Below, piece after piece: positions 1 to 7,910 of a stretch of 30,095 nucleotides of DNA. Made by a program: the position numbers and the translations under genes. Under the pieces are notes generated by a model. The model was not told the origin of the DNA. It was given only the letters and a program-made list of their open reading frames with translations, and did no database searches. Within the stretch, counting starts at the first letter, position 1; the number at the start of each line of letters is the position of its first letter. Source of the stretch: an uncultured Mycoplasmatota bacterium (lineage in GTDB: Bacteria > Bacillota_I > Bacilli_A > RF39 > UBA660); the NCBI GenBank assembly GCA_900544625.1, contig UQVR01000015.1, positions 1 through 30,095 of the forward strand. The letters run 5' to 3'.

Positions 1-220
1 CGATATTTTTATATCTTAATCTTTTATATTTACCACAAGAACATTCAAAATCTTTTGTTGGTCCAAAAATCTTTTCACAGAATAGACCATCTCTTTCAGG
101 TTTTAGGGTACGATAATTAATTGTTTCAGGCTTTTTAACTTCTCCATAAGACCATGAACGAATTTTTTCAGGTGAAGCAATGCTTACCTTAATTCCTTTA
201 AATTTACTAACATCTATCAT
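1..220 (-). CDS. rpoC: RNA polymerase subunit beta' (RpoC), N-terminal part only
   Basis: This is the start of the largest catalytic subunit of RNA polymerase; the rest lies beyond position 1. The 73 visible codons begin MIDVSKFKGIKVSIASPEKI and include WSYGEVKKPETINYRTLKPE and CEKIFGPTKDFECSCGKYK, which match the RpoC N-terminus with the first two cysteines (CSC) of the N-terminal zinc site. The ATG at 220-218 shares one base with the rpoB stop (TAATG), so the two subunits are translationally coupled, as expected for the rpoBC operon. Nothing unusual is visible in this short part. Confidence 0.97.
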   Translation of the reverse strand, partial: MIDVSKFKGIKVSIASPEKIRSWSYGEVKKPETINYRTLKPERDGLFCEKIFGPTKDFECSCGKYKRLRYKNI

Positions 221-3200
221 TATTCTTCACCTTCCCCATCATCTAAAATATCTTCTTCAATATCTCCTGGAAACTCAAGATTATCTAAATCATCTTCTTC
301 TTCGAAGTCATCTTGATATTCTTCAATATTTTCATTTATTTCTTCATCATTATTAAGTTCATTAGTTGTAACATCAATTTCATCAATTCTAAAGGCATCA
401 TTATCATCTTCATCCTCTTCAATGTCTTTAAATTCTACCACATTATCATCATTATCAATTACTTGAACATCTAATCCTAATGCTTGGAATTCTTTAACTA
501 ATACTCTAAACGATTCAGGAACACCAGCTTGGTCAATTGTTTTTCCTTTAACTAGTGATTCATATACTTTAACACGACCTGTGATATCATCGGCTTTAAC
601 AGTTAAAATTTCTTGTAGTACATGAGATGCACCATAAGCATATAATGCCCAAACTTCCATTTCTCCAAAACGTTGTCCACCGAATTGAGCTTTACCACCT
701 AAAGGTTGTTGAGTAACAAGTGAATAAGGTCCAGTAGCTCTTGCATGTAGTTTATCATCAACCATATGGTGTAGTTTAACCATATACATAACACCAACAT
801 TGATTCTATGATCAAATGGTTCTCCAGTTCTACCATCATGTAGTTCAACTTTACCATCAGGAGCCATTCCAGCTTCTTTCATTTCTTCAGAAATATCTTC
901 CCAAGTAGCACTATCAAATACCGGAGTAGCATAATGAACACCTAATTTTTTACCAGCCATACCTAAGTGTAATTCTAGAATTTGTCCAATATTCATACGA
1001 GATGGAACCCCTAATGGATTAAGCATAACATCTACTGGTCTACCATCTGGTAAGTAAGGCATATCTTCTTCAGGAAGTACTAAGGAAATAACCCCTTTAT
1101 TTCCATGACGTCCAGACATTTTATCTCCAACTTGAATCTTACGTTTTTGAATAATATATACTCTTATTATTTTAGATACTCCAGCTGGTAGTTCATCACT
1201 ATTTTCTTTAGTATAAACCTTAACATCATGAACAATACCACCCGCACCATGTTCAACACGAAGAGATGTATCTCTAACTTCACGAGTTTTTTCTCCAAAT
1301 ATTGCATGTAGCAATTTTTCTTCACTAGTTAATTCTTGAACACCTTTTGGTGTAACTTTACCAACTAAAATATCTCCATCTCTAACTTCAGTACCAATTT
1401 TAACAATACCATCGCTATCCAAATTTTTACGAGCATCTTCCCCAACATTTGGAATATCTCTAGTAATTTCTTCTGGCCCTAATTTAGTATCACGACAATC
1501 AATATCATAATGTGATATATGAAGTGATGTATAAACATCATCTTTTACTAATCTTTCATTTAAGATAACTGCATCTTCATAGTTATAACCTTCAAATGTC
1601 ATGAATGCTACAGTTAAATTTTTACCAAGTGCTAGTTCACCCATATCAGTAGATGGACCATCCGCTATAACTTGACCACGGCTTACAACATCTCCGGCTT
1701 TAACAATTGGATGATGATTAATACAACTTGATGCATTACTTCTTTCATAATTTGCTAAATAATATGTATCTTTACCACCAGCAGTTTTAACGATAATTTT
1801 TAAACCATCAGCATATTCAACAACGCCATCAGCTTTACAAACAATTGTAGATCCTGAATCTCTTGCAGCTATGCATTCAACACCTGTTCCAACAATTGGA
1901 GCTTCACAGGTAAGTAAAGGCACTGCTTGACGTTGCATATTAGCACCCATTAGAGTTCTGTGTGCATCATCGAATTCCAAAAATGGAATACAACTTGTTG
2001 TAATTGCAACAACTTGACTTGGAGCAACATCAACGTAATCAATTTTTTCTCTTTTTACATAAATCGTATCACCATTGTAACGGGCAACAACTTCATCATC
2101 AACAATTTTATTATCATCATCTAATTTAACAGCAGCTTGACTAATAGCATGTCCTTTTTCTTCATCAGCAGTTAAATAACATACCTCATCAGTAACAACA
2201 CCATTAACAACTTTATGATATGGAGTCATTATAAATCCATAGTCATTAATTTTAGCATAACCAGCTAGTGATGTAATAAGACCAATATTTTGTCCTTCTG
2301 GTGATTCGATTGGACAAATACGACCATAGTGTGATGCATTAACGTCACGAACATCCATACCAGCACGATCACGAGATAAACCTCCAGGTCCAAGACTTGA
2401 TAGACGTCTCTTATCTGTTAACTCAGCAATTGGATTAATTTGATCCATAAATTTTGATAATTGTGAAGAACCAAAGAACTCCTTTAAAGCTGCTGTAACA
2501 GGCCTAATGTTAATTAATGTTTTAGGTGTTACAGTATCTAATTCTTGAGTAGTCATTCTTTCACGAATGACTCTTTCCATTCTAGCCATACCAATTCTAA
2601 ATTGATTTTGAATTAGTTCTCCAACTTGACGAACACGACGATTTCCTAGGTTATCTATTTCATCATCAGAACCTATTCCTTTATGTAAACCTATATAATA
2701 ATTAAGGGATGCATAAACATCTGGAATAGTTAATCTTCTTATATCAACACTTTGATCAACACCAATAATATTTAGTGTTTTTTTACTGTCTTCTGGATCA
2801 ATAACTTTAACAACTTGAACATTTTTATAATCATCTAATTCTTCATTAACTAAGATTTCTTTTACATTTAATCCTTTTTCAAAATAAGGTTTTAATTCTT
2901 CTAAAAGTTCTTTTGATAAAACATCTCCAGCCTTAGCAATCGTTTTGTTATCAAAAACTAAAGGTTCTGCCAACGTTAAACCCTCTAATCTATCTAATAC
3001 ATTTAATTTTTTATTAAATTTATAACGACCAACTTTTGCTAAATCATAACGGAATCTATCAAAAAATCTTGTAATTAACTGATTCTTTGAAGAATCTAAT
3101 GTAGCAGGTTCTCCAGGTCTTAACTTTTCATAAATTTCAAGTAAAGCTTCATCTGTATTATTAGTTGAATCTTTTTCCAATGTATTTTTGATATAATCAT

Positions 3201-3840
3201 TATCACCAAATACGCTTATAATATCTTCATCACTAGATAAACCTAAAGCTCTTAAGAATGTTGTAACAGTCACTTTTCTAGTTCTATCAATTCTAACATA
3301 TAAAACATCTCTAGCATCTGTTTCATATTCTAGCCAAGTACCTTTATTAGGTATTAGTTCTCCGCTAATAATATGGCGTCCATTCTTATCAATTTCCTTT
3401 TTGAAATATACACTTGGACTACGAACTAATTGTGATACAATTACACGTTCAGCCCCATTAATAATAAATGTTCCTGCATCAGTCATTAAAGGCATGTCCC
3501 CTAAGAATATTGTTTGTTCTTTTACTTCACCAGTTTCATGAATATAAAGACGAGCTTCAACCTTTAATGGAGCAGCATAGTTTACCATTCTTTCTTTTGC
3601 TTCTTTAATTGAATATCTTGGTTCATCAAAATAATAATCACCAAATTCTAGTGAAATATTACCAGTAAAACTTTCAACTGGAAATAAATCATCAAATATC
3701 TCTTTGATACCATTTTCTAGAAATTCTTTGTATGATTTTTTTTGAACTTCCAATAAATCATTCAACTCTAAAACGTTTTTCGTCTTCGAAAAACTTCTTC
3801 TTTCACGATAGTCACCAAATTTTTTAACTTTATAAGCCAC
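220..3840 (-). CDS. rpoB: RNA polymerase subunit beta (RpoB)
   Basis: This is the second catalytic subunit of RNA polymerase, 1206 residues, close to the 1193 of B. subtilis. Universal blocks are plain, including RICPIESPEGQNIGLI, the GDKMSGRHGNKGVIS block and GGKAQFGGQRFGEMEVWALY near the C-terminus. The last 70 or so residues form a very acidic tail. The rifampicin pocket is unusual: in GSSQLSKFMDQ the residue equivalent to E. coli Q513 is Lys463, and in ELTDKRRLSSLG the equivalent of H526 is Asp476; D516 and S531 equivalents are kept. Substitutions at these two sites are known to give rifampicin resistance in other bacteria. The start is supported by a GGGGTGAT ribosome site and an upstream promoter. 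The gene is followed by rpoC with a one-base overlap. Confidence 0.98.
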   Translation of the reverse strand: MAYKVKKFGDYRERRSFSKTKNVLELNDLLEVQKKSYKEFLENGIKEIFDDLFPVESFTGNISLEFGDYYFDEPRYSIKEAKERMVNYAAPLKVEARLYIHETGEVKEQTIFLGDMPLMTDAGTFIINGAERVIVSQLVRSPSVYFKKEIDKNGRHIISGELIPNKGTWLEYETDARDVLYVRIDRTRKVTVTTFLRALGLSSDEDIISVFGDNDYIKNTLEKDSTNNTDEALLEIYEKLRPGEPATLDSSKNQLITRFFDRFRYDLAKVGRYKFNKKLNVLDRLEGLTLAEPLVFDNKTIAKAGDVLSKELLEELKPYFEKGLNVKEILVNEELDDYKNVQVVKVIDPEDSKKTLNIIGVDQSVDIRRLTIPDVYASLNYYIGLHKGIGSDDEIDNLGNRRVRQVGELIQNQFRIGMARMERVIRERMTTQELDTVTPKTLINIRPVTAALKEFFGSSQLSKFMDQINPIAELTDKRRLSSLGPGGLSRDRAGMDVRDVNASHYGRICPIESPEGQNIGLITSLAGYAKINDYGFIMTPYHKVVNGVVTDEVCYLTADEEKGHAISQAAVKLDDDNKIVDDEVVARYNGDTIYVKREKIDYVDVAPSQVVAITTSCIPFLEFDDAHRTLMGANMQRQAVPLLTCEAPIVGTGVECIAARDSGSTIVCKADGVVEYADGLKIIVKTAGGKDTYYLANYERSNASSCINHHPIVKAGDVVSRGQVIADGPSTDMGELALGKNLTVAFMTFEGYNYEDAVILNERLVKDDVYTSLHISHYDIDCRDTKLGPEEITRDIPNVGEDARKNLDSDGIVKIGTEVRDGDILVGKVTPKGVQELTSEEKLLHAIFGEKTREVRDTSLRVEHGAGGIVHDVKVYTKENSDELPAGVSKIIRVYIIQKRKIQVGDKMSGRHGNKGVISLVLPEEDMPYLPDGRPVDVMLNPLGVPSRMNIGQILELHLGMAGKKLGVHYATPVFDSATWEDISEEMKEAGMAPDGKVELHDGRTGEPFDHRINVGVMYMVKLHHMVDDKLHARATGPYSLVTQQPLGGKAQFGGQRFGEMEVWALYAYGASHVLQEILTVKADDITGRVKVYESLVKGKTIDQAGVPESFRVLVKEFQALGLDVQVIDNDDNVVEFKDIEEDEDDNDAFRIDEIDVTTNELNNDEEINENIEEYQDDFEEEDDLDNLEFPGDIEEDILDDGEGEE

Positions 3841-3920
3841 GATATCACCCCATACACAATTTTTTAAGACTATTTTTTTCTTCGTTTTTATTTAAAAAAT
3901 AAATACGCCACCAATTTAAA

Positions 3921-3949
3921 ATTGTAAAGCCTAATTAACAATTTGTCAA
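3921..3949 (-). promoter_or_regulatory. Promoter for rpoBC
   Basis: On the minus strand TTGACA (3949-3944) and TACAAT (3926-3921) are separated by 17 bases, a near-consensus housekeeping promoter. The -35 box overlaps the stop codon of the ybxB-like gene. It gives rpoB its own start, with a leader of about 75 bases ending in GGGGTGAT before the ATG. Confidence 0.75.
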
Positions 3950-4545
3950 TTAATTTTTGCTTTAAACACAAAAAAACCTTTACTTTTTGCTACAACTTCT
4001 ACATTATAACAAGATTTTATTGAATTTACTGTCGATTTAGCGCCTTGGTCTTTATTTATAACAAACCATAGCTCGCCATTATCTAAAAGATGATTTCTTG
4101 CTCCCTTCAAAATATTTAGTACTGTTTCTTTCCCTGCTCTAATCGGTGGATTAGTTATTATATATTCATATTTATTTTTTACACATTCATAAGCATTACT
4201 TTCGTAAGCTTTACCATCTACTTCATTTATTTTAATATTTCTTTCACATAAATGAAGAGCTCTTTTATTTACATCTATTAATTCAACTTTTTTATTTAAT
4301 ACTTTCCCTATAACAATTCCCATGAATCCATAACCACAACCGACATCTAATACATCCCCATCACTTTTATCGTCATGTTTTTCCTTTATAAACGACTCAA
4401 CTAATAATTTTGATGCATAATCAATTTTATTTTTGGCAAAAACTCCATTGTCACTAAAAAACTCAAAATTAATATTTTCATAATTATATATCAGTTTTCT
4501 TAGCTCGCTCTTTAAATTTTCATTGTTTGTAAAATAATGTTCCAA
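3946..4545 (-). CDS. ybxB: Class I methyltransferase of the YbxB/RsmC type (16S rRNA guanine-N2 family)
   Basis: This is a SAM-dependent methyltransferase. The SAM-binding motif VLDVGCGYG and the catalytic motif NPPIRAGK are both intact, the latter typical of RsmC-like enzymes that methylate guanine N2 in 16S rRNA. In B. subtilis ybxB lies directly before rpoB, as here. Start choice: an ATG at 4578 lies inside the -10 box of the only clear promoter, so a transcript from it would not carry that ATG. A TTG at 4545 follows AAAAGGGG by 8 bases and gives an N-terminus (M/L-EHYFTNNENLKSE) resembling that of YbxB (MTEHYY), so 4545 is preferred, giving 199 residues. The exact rRNA target is inferred from family only. 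Confidence 0.9.
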   Translation of the reverse strand: MEHYFTNNENLKSELRKLIYNYENINFEFFSDNGVFAKNKIDYASKLLVESFIKEKHDDKSDGDVLDVGCGYGFMGIVIGKVLNKKVELIDVNKRALHLCERNIKINEVDGKAYESNAYECVKNKYEYIITNPPIRAGKETVLNILKGARNHLLDNGELWFVINKDQGAKSTVNSIKSCYNVEVVAKSKGFFVFKAKIN

Positions 4546-4576
4546 AGGCACTTTCCCCTTTTCTCGATATAAAATC

Positions 4577-4606
4577 ATTATACAACAAAAACTTGTACTT
4601 CGTCAA
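4577..4606 (-). promoter_or_regulatory. Promoter for the ybxB-like gene
   Basis: TTGACG (4606-4601) and TATAAT (4582-4577) are 18 bases apart on the minus strand. Transcription would begin near 4570, leaving a leader of about 25 bases that carries the ribosome site AAAAGGGG. The ATG at 4578 overlaps the -10 box. Confidence 0.7.
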
Positions 4607-4626
4607 CAATTAAAGCACAAGTTTTT
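4587..4626. repeat. 10-bp inverted repeat around the ybxB -35 box
   Basis: AAAAACTTGT (4587-4596) and its exact complement ACAAGTTTTT (4617-4626) are separated by 20 bases. One arm lies in the promoter spacer and the other just upstream of the -35 box. It could be an operator, or a weak terminator for the gene upstream (4684-5727). Confidence 0.5.
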
Positions 4627-4683
4627 AACAAATTTTGTAGCAACAAATTAAGTAAAATTATCCACTTTGTTTATTAATAATGA

Positions 4684-5727
4684 TTATTCAATAACTAATT
4701 CACAAATATCACTATTTACTTTATTATTTTTATTAGCAACTATTTTCTTATTATTACTACATTCAATAACATTAAATTTTTCTAAATTATAAACCTTAGC
4801 CACTTCTTCTTCATCTTTATTACTTATAATTTTAAAATCCATATCATCAACTAAATCATCAAAAGTTAATTTTTCATCTTGAAGCACATAACTAAGTTCA
4901 TAAATATTATCTTGATCATACTTAACGTTTAATGAATTTATTCCATAATAGTAATAACCCTTTTCTTTTATTAAATTAGATAATTTTAATTCATTATTAT
5001 TAACTATTTCAAAACTATAATCATTATAAATATCACTAGATATTAACTTAGTATCTATTAATGTTATAGTATTATCTTTTAACAAATCCACTCTACCAAT
5101 TACATCAATATAATCATATATTCTATATTTACTTAAATCATCTGTTGTTTTAATATTTAAAGTATAATCTAAATTAAAATTAACATATCCATTTAATACT
5201 TCTTCACTTTTAGTATATGCTGCAAGTTCAATACTTTCATTACCACTTATTCTACTTATTTTACCATGAATTCTAACAAATTTATTTTTATATTCATTAA
5301 AACTATCTTTAGGATCTTGTAAAAATTTATTTATACTAATTATATCTAATAACTCATTATTACAAACATAGCTACTTCTATAACCATAATCTAAATTAAG
5401 ATTATTATTACAATCATATACTCTATAAAAGAAACTATTATATGTTTTCATTTTATCACTGCTTTTAATAACATAACTATAAATAGGAACATATTTTAAT
5501 TTAAATGCTAGTAATACATCTACACCATAACTCATTGTAAAAAGTAAAACAGGAATTAAAATCACTAAGAAAATATTTCTTTTTTTCTTTAAACAAAAAC
5601 ATACTTCAATTAAAATCACACCAATAACTAAACTAATTACTCTAAATATGCTATATTTGTTTATTATAAAAGGTACTATCATCAAAGTTAATCCAATTCC
5701 AAGTAACCATATCAATCTTTTTTTCAA
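4684..5727 (-). CDS. Unknown membrane protein with OB-fold-like outer domain
   Basis: I do not recognise this family. The first ~85 residues hold three hydrophobic segments (starting IWLLGIGLTLMIVPF, VISLVIGVILIEVCF and IFLVILIPVLLFTMSYG), joined by KKKR-type positive loops. The remaining ~260 residues are soluble and probably outside the cell. In the middle are two strands-rich segments, VRIHGKISRISGNESIEL and DVIGRVDLLKDNTITLIDTK, spaced as in an OB-fold (tRNA_anti-like) domain; this is inference from pattern. A TTG at 5757 is possible, but it would sit just before a TATAAT-like box (5746-5751). The TTG at 5727 follows AAGGTGG by 5 bases and starts just before the first membrane segment, so it is preferred (347 residues). 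It is followed by the ybxB promoter. Confidence 0.75.
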   Translation of the reverse strand: MKKRLIWLLGIGLTLMIVPFIINKYSIFRVISLVIGVILIEVCFCLKKKRNIFLVILIPVLLFTMSYGVDVLLAFKLKYVPIYSYVIKSSDKMKTYNSFFYRVYDCNNNLNLDYGYRSSYVCNNELLDIISINKFLQDPKDSFNEYKNKFVRIHGKISRISGNESIELAAYTKSEEVLNGYVNFNLDYTLNIKTTDDLSKYRIYDYIDVIGRVDLLKDNTITLIDTKLISSDIYNDYSFEIVNNNELKLSNLIKEKGYYYYGINSLNVKYDQDNIYELSYVLQDEKLTFDDLVDDMDFKIISNKDEEEVAKVYNLEKFNVIECSNNKKIVANKNNKVNSDICELVIE

Positions 5728-5766
5728 ATTTACCACCTTAAATATATTATACTCCAAAAAAGCATT

Positions 5767-5794
5767 AAAAAAAAGTTGAAATTAATCAACTTTT
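5767..5794 (-). terminator. Terminator of the HU gene
   Basis: On the minus strand AAAAGTTGA and TCAACTTTT form a 9-bp stem with a 6-base loop, followed by a run of Ts. It lies 9 bases past the HU stop. Confidence 0.85.
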
Positions 5795-5802
5795 CAAATT
5801 TA

Positions 5803-6075
5803 CTAATTTAAAGCGTCTTTTAATTTGCTTCCAGCTTTAAATGAAGCAACTGTCTTAGCAGGAATTTTAATAGCTTCTTTAGTTAATGGATTGATTCCTT
5901 CTCTAGCAGCTCTTTTTTTAGCACTAAATGTACCAAAACCAACTAAAGCAACCTTTCCATCTTTTTTTAATCCAGCAGTAATACCTGCGATTGTAGCATC
6001 AAGAGCACGAGCAGCATCAGCTTTAGAAAGTCCAGCTTCTTTTGCAATTAATTCCACTAATTCTGTTTTAGACAT
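5803..6075 (-). CDS. hup: DNA-binding protein HU
   Basis: This is the small histone-like protein that binds and bends DNA as a dimer. It has 90 residues, the normal HU length. MSKTELVELIAKEAGLSKAD is the N-terminal helical dimer region, VGFGTFSAKKRAAREGINPL begins the DNA-clasping arm, and it ends FKAGSKLKDALN. Residue order matches HU rather than IHF-like relatives. The start at 6075 is set by GGGAGGT six bases upstream; an in-frame ATG 14 codons earlier adds residues not found in HU and has no ribosome site. The gene is alone, with its own terminator. Confidence 0.97.
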   Translation of the reverse strand: MSKTELVELIAKEAGLSKADAARALDATIAGITAGLKKDGKVALVGFGTFSAKKRAAREGINPLTKEAIKIPAKTVASFKAGSKLKDALN

Positions 6076-6227
6076 AATATTTACCTCCCTATTATCTAAA
6101 ATATTTCGTAGGAACATTGTCCTTACATATTAAGACTACCAAAAAATCTAGGTAAAATCAATAACTAAATTAAAATTTTTATTTATTTTATCAAAAAATT
6201 AATTATTTTTACTTGTTTTTGACAACT

Positions 6228-7103
6228 CTACGGAACAAAAGGTTGCCTTAAAAGTCCATTTTCAGTTCTTTCTAAGTATTTTATCAAACATTTTATTTCC
6301 GGTTTAATATATATTACATCTTTATCTTTTATTTTTACAACAGCCTTAGATTTCTTCATTTTTAATATTTTATCCGTTAAATTTCTTTTCTTTCCCAAAA
6401 TGACTTTTCCAACGTACACTATTTTTTTATTTAAATGTTCCCCCAAAACTAAACTAATTACATGACTTTCTTCTTTATTAATATATCCAAGAATTATAAA
6501 ATTCCCACTTTTATAATTCTTTATTTTTAACCAATTATCACTTCTTTCATTAACTAAATATTTGCTATTAATTTTTTTAGCTACAATTCCTTCCATATCC
6601 AACTTTTTAATAGCGTTAAATAATTTAGTCCCATCCCCTATTACATAAGTACTTTTAATAAATACATCATTATCTTTATAATTACTTAATACATCTTTTC
6701 TTTCTAGTAAACTTAAATTAATTAAATCTTTTCCTTCATATATTACATCAAAGCATATAAATATAACTGGATTAGTTTTACTTAAAAATTCTATAGTTTT
6801 TTTATTTTTTAAATGTATTCTTTTTTGCAACTTAGAAAATGATACTTTATTATTATCAAGCATTATTATTTCTCCATCAAATATTACATTACACTCAACC
6901 ATCTTACATAAAACCTTCATTTCTGGAAACAAGCCTGTAATATCTATACCATATCTGCTTCTTATTACAACTTTATCCTTACTTACAAAAACTAAAACTC
7001 TTATTCCATCATACTTTACTTCATATAAATATTCTTTACTATCAAATACTTCTTCAATCTCACCAAGAAGCATTGGTTTTATATCTTTATTCCACAAACT
7101 CAT
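6228..7103 (-). CDS. ligD: ATP-dependent DNA ligase, LigD-type ligase domain
   Basis: This seals double-strand breaks together with Ku in bacterial non-homologous end joining. All nucleotidyltransferase motifs are present: KYDGIR (adenylated Lys30), FDGE (75-78), FICFDVIY (115-122), EGIVAKK (171-177) and WLKIKNY (191-197), then an OB domain ending GLLRQPFVP. At 291 residues it has only the ligase core; the primase/polymerase and phosphoesterase domains often fused in LigD are absent, as they are from the rest of the window. Its ATG overlaps the Ku stop by four bases (ATGA), so the two are co-translated. An in-frame chain to the last residues shows no break. Confidence 0.93.
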   Translation of the reverse strand: MSLWNKDIKPMLLGEIEEVFDSKEYLYEVKYDGIRVLVFVSKDKVVIRSRYGIDITGLFPEMKVLCKMVECNVIFDGEIIMLDNNKVSFSKLQKRIHLKNKKTIEFLSKTNPVIFICFDVIYEGKDLINLSLLERKDVLSNYKDNDVFIKSTYVIGDGTKLFNAIKKLDMEGIVAKKINSKYLVNERSDNWLKIKNYKSGNFIILGYINKEESHVISLVLGEHLNKKIVYVGKVILGKKRNLTDKILKMKKSKAVVKIKDKDVIYIKPEIKCLIKYLERTENGLLRQPFVP

Positions 7104-7849
7104 TTTGCATCCTTTAGACTTTTTTCCAACGCTTTCATCAAATCATTAATTTGCTTTTTACTATTTCTTTTAATTTTTGTAATTTTTTTACCATCTAGCT
7201 TCTCATCAATTGCTTTTTTTATTCTATCCTGATATTCATCTTTATACTTGTTTGGTTCAAAATCTCCTTTCATACTTTCGATTAATTTAATAGCTAAATC
7301 TAATTCTTTACTTGTAATTTTAGAATTCATTTCTTTTTCAGGAATATGTACCTCTTCTTCAAAATACAAAGTTGTTAAAATAATTCCATTATCCACTAAC
7401 TTTAATATTCCATAATAAAATTTTGGCCCAATTACAGTTTTAATTAATGCTACCCTTTTAGTTTTCTTTAATGCTTCATAAAATAAATTATAGGCTTTAG
7501 ACTTACCTTCTGTATTTAAAAAATAACTTTTTTCAAAATACCACGGGGACACACTACCTTCTTTTATAAAACATATTACTTCAATTTCTTTATCCCAATC
7601 AGGTTTTAAATTATCAAGTTCAGCTTTACTAAAAACTAAATAATTATCTTTTTCAAATTGATACCCTTTTACAATATCATTTTCTTTTAAATCTTTTTTA
7701 CACTTTGGACAATACTTAATATACTTTACTCTATTTAAGCACTTTTTATGTAACTGATTAAAAGAAGTATCATTATTTTTAATAATTGGATTAAGTAACA
7801 CAGGAATATTTACTAAAGCAAAAGAAATATTAGAATGTATATTAGGCAT
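7100..7849 (-). CDS. ku: Ku protein, non-homologous end joining
   Basis: Ku forms a ring on broken DNA ends and recruits the ligase. The N-terminus MPNIHSNISFALVNIPV fits the family pattern (SISFGLVNIPV). KYCPKCKKDLKENDIVKGY matches the conserved zinc-ribbon-like segment, and GYQFEKDNYLVFSKAEL follows it. At 249 residues it is slightly shorter than typical, ending in a Lys-rich tail that bacterial Ku uses for DNA or ligase contact. The start at 7849 is preferred because GGTGAT lies five bases upstream, overlapping an earlier in-frame ATG at 7861. It overlaps the ligase gene by four bases. In B. subtilis the equivalent pair is controlled by SigG in spores; sigG is also in this window. Confidence 0.95.
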   Translation of the reverse strand: MPNIHSNISFALVNIPVLLNPIIKNNDTSFNQLHKKCLNRVKYIKYCPKCKKDLKENDIVKGYQFEKDNYLVFSKAELDNLKPDWDKEIEVICFIKEGSVSPWYFEKSYFLNTEGKSKAYNLFYEALKKTKRVALIKTVIGPKFYYGILKLVDNGIILTTLYFEEEVHIPEKEMNSKITSKELDLAIKLIESMKGDFEPNKYKDEYQDRIKKAIDEKLDGKKITKIKRNSKKQINDLMKALEKSLKDAK

Positions 7850-7878
7850 ATTAATCACCATTTATATTATTTCTAAAA

Positions 7879-7910
7879 TTTAGTCTTTTATTCAATTAAA
7901 AAAGACTAAA
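7879..7910 (-). terminator. Hairpin after the FtsW/RodA gene
   Basis: TTTAGTCTTTT (7879-7889) and AAAAGACTAAA (7900-7910) form a perfect 11-bp stem. The stop codon of the upstream gene lies in the stem. The T-run after it is short (TTTT), so termination may be partial; Ku begins 30 bases further on. Confidence 0.6.

Noticed and set aside
5825..6133. Plus-strand reading frame opposite HU
   Set aside because: It is a mirror of the HU coding frame with no ribosome site.
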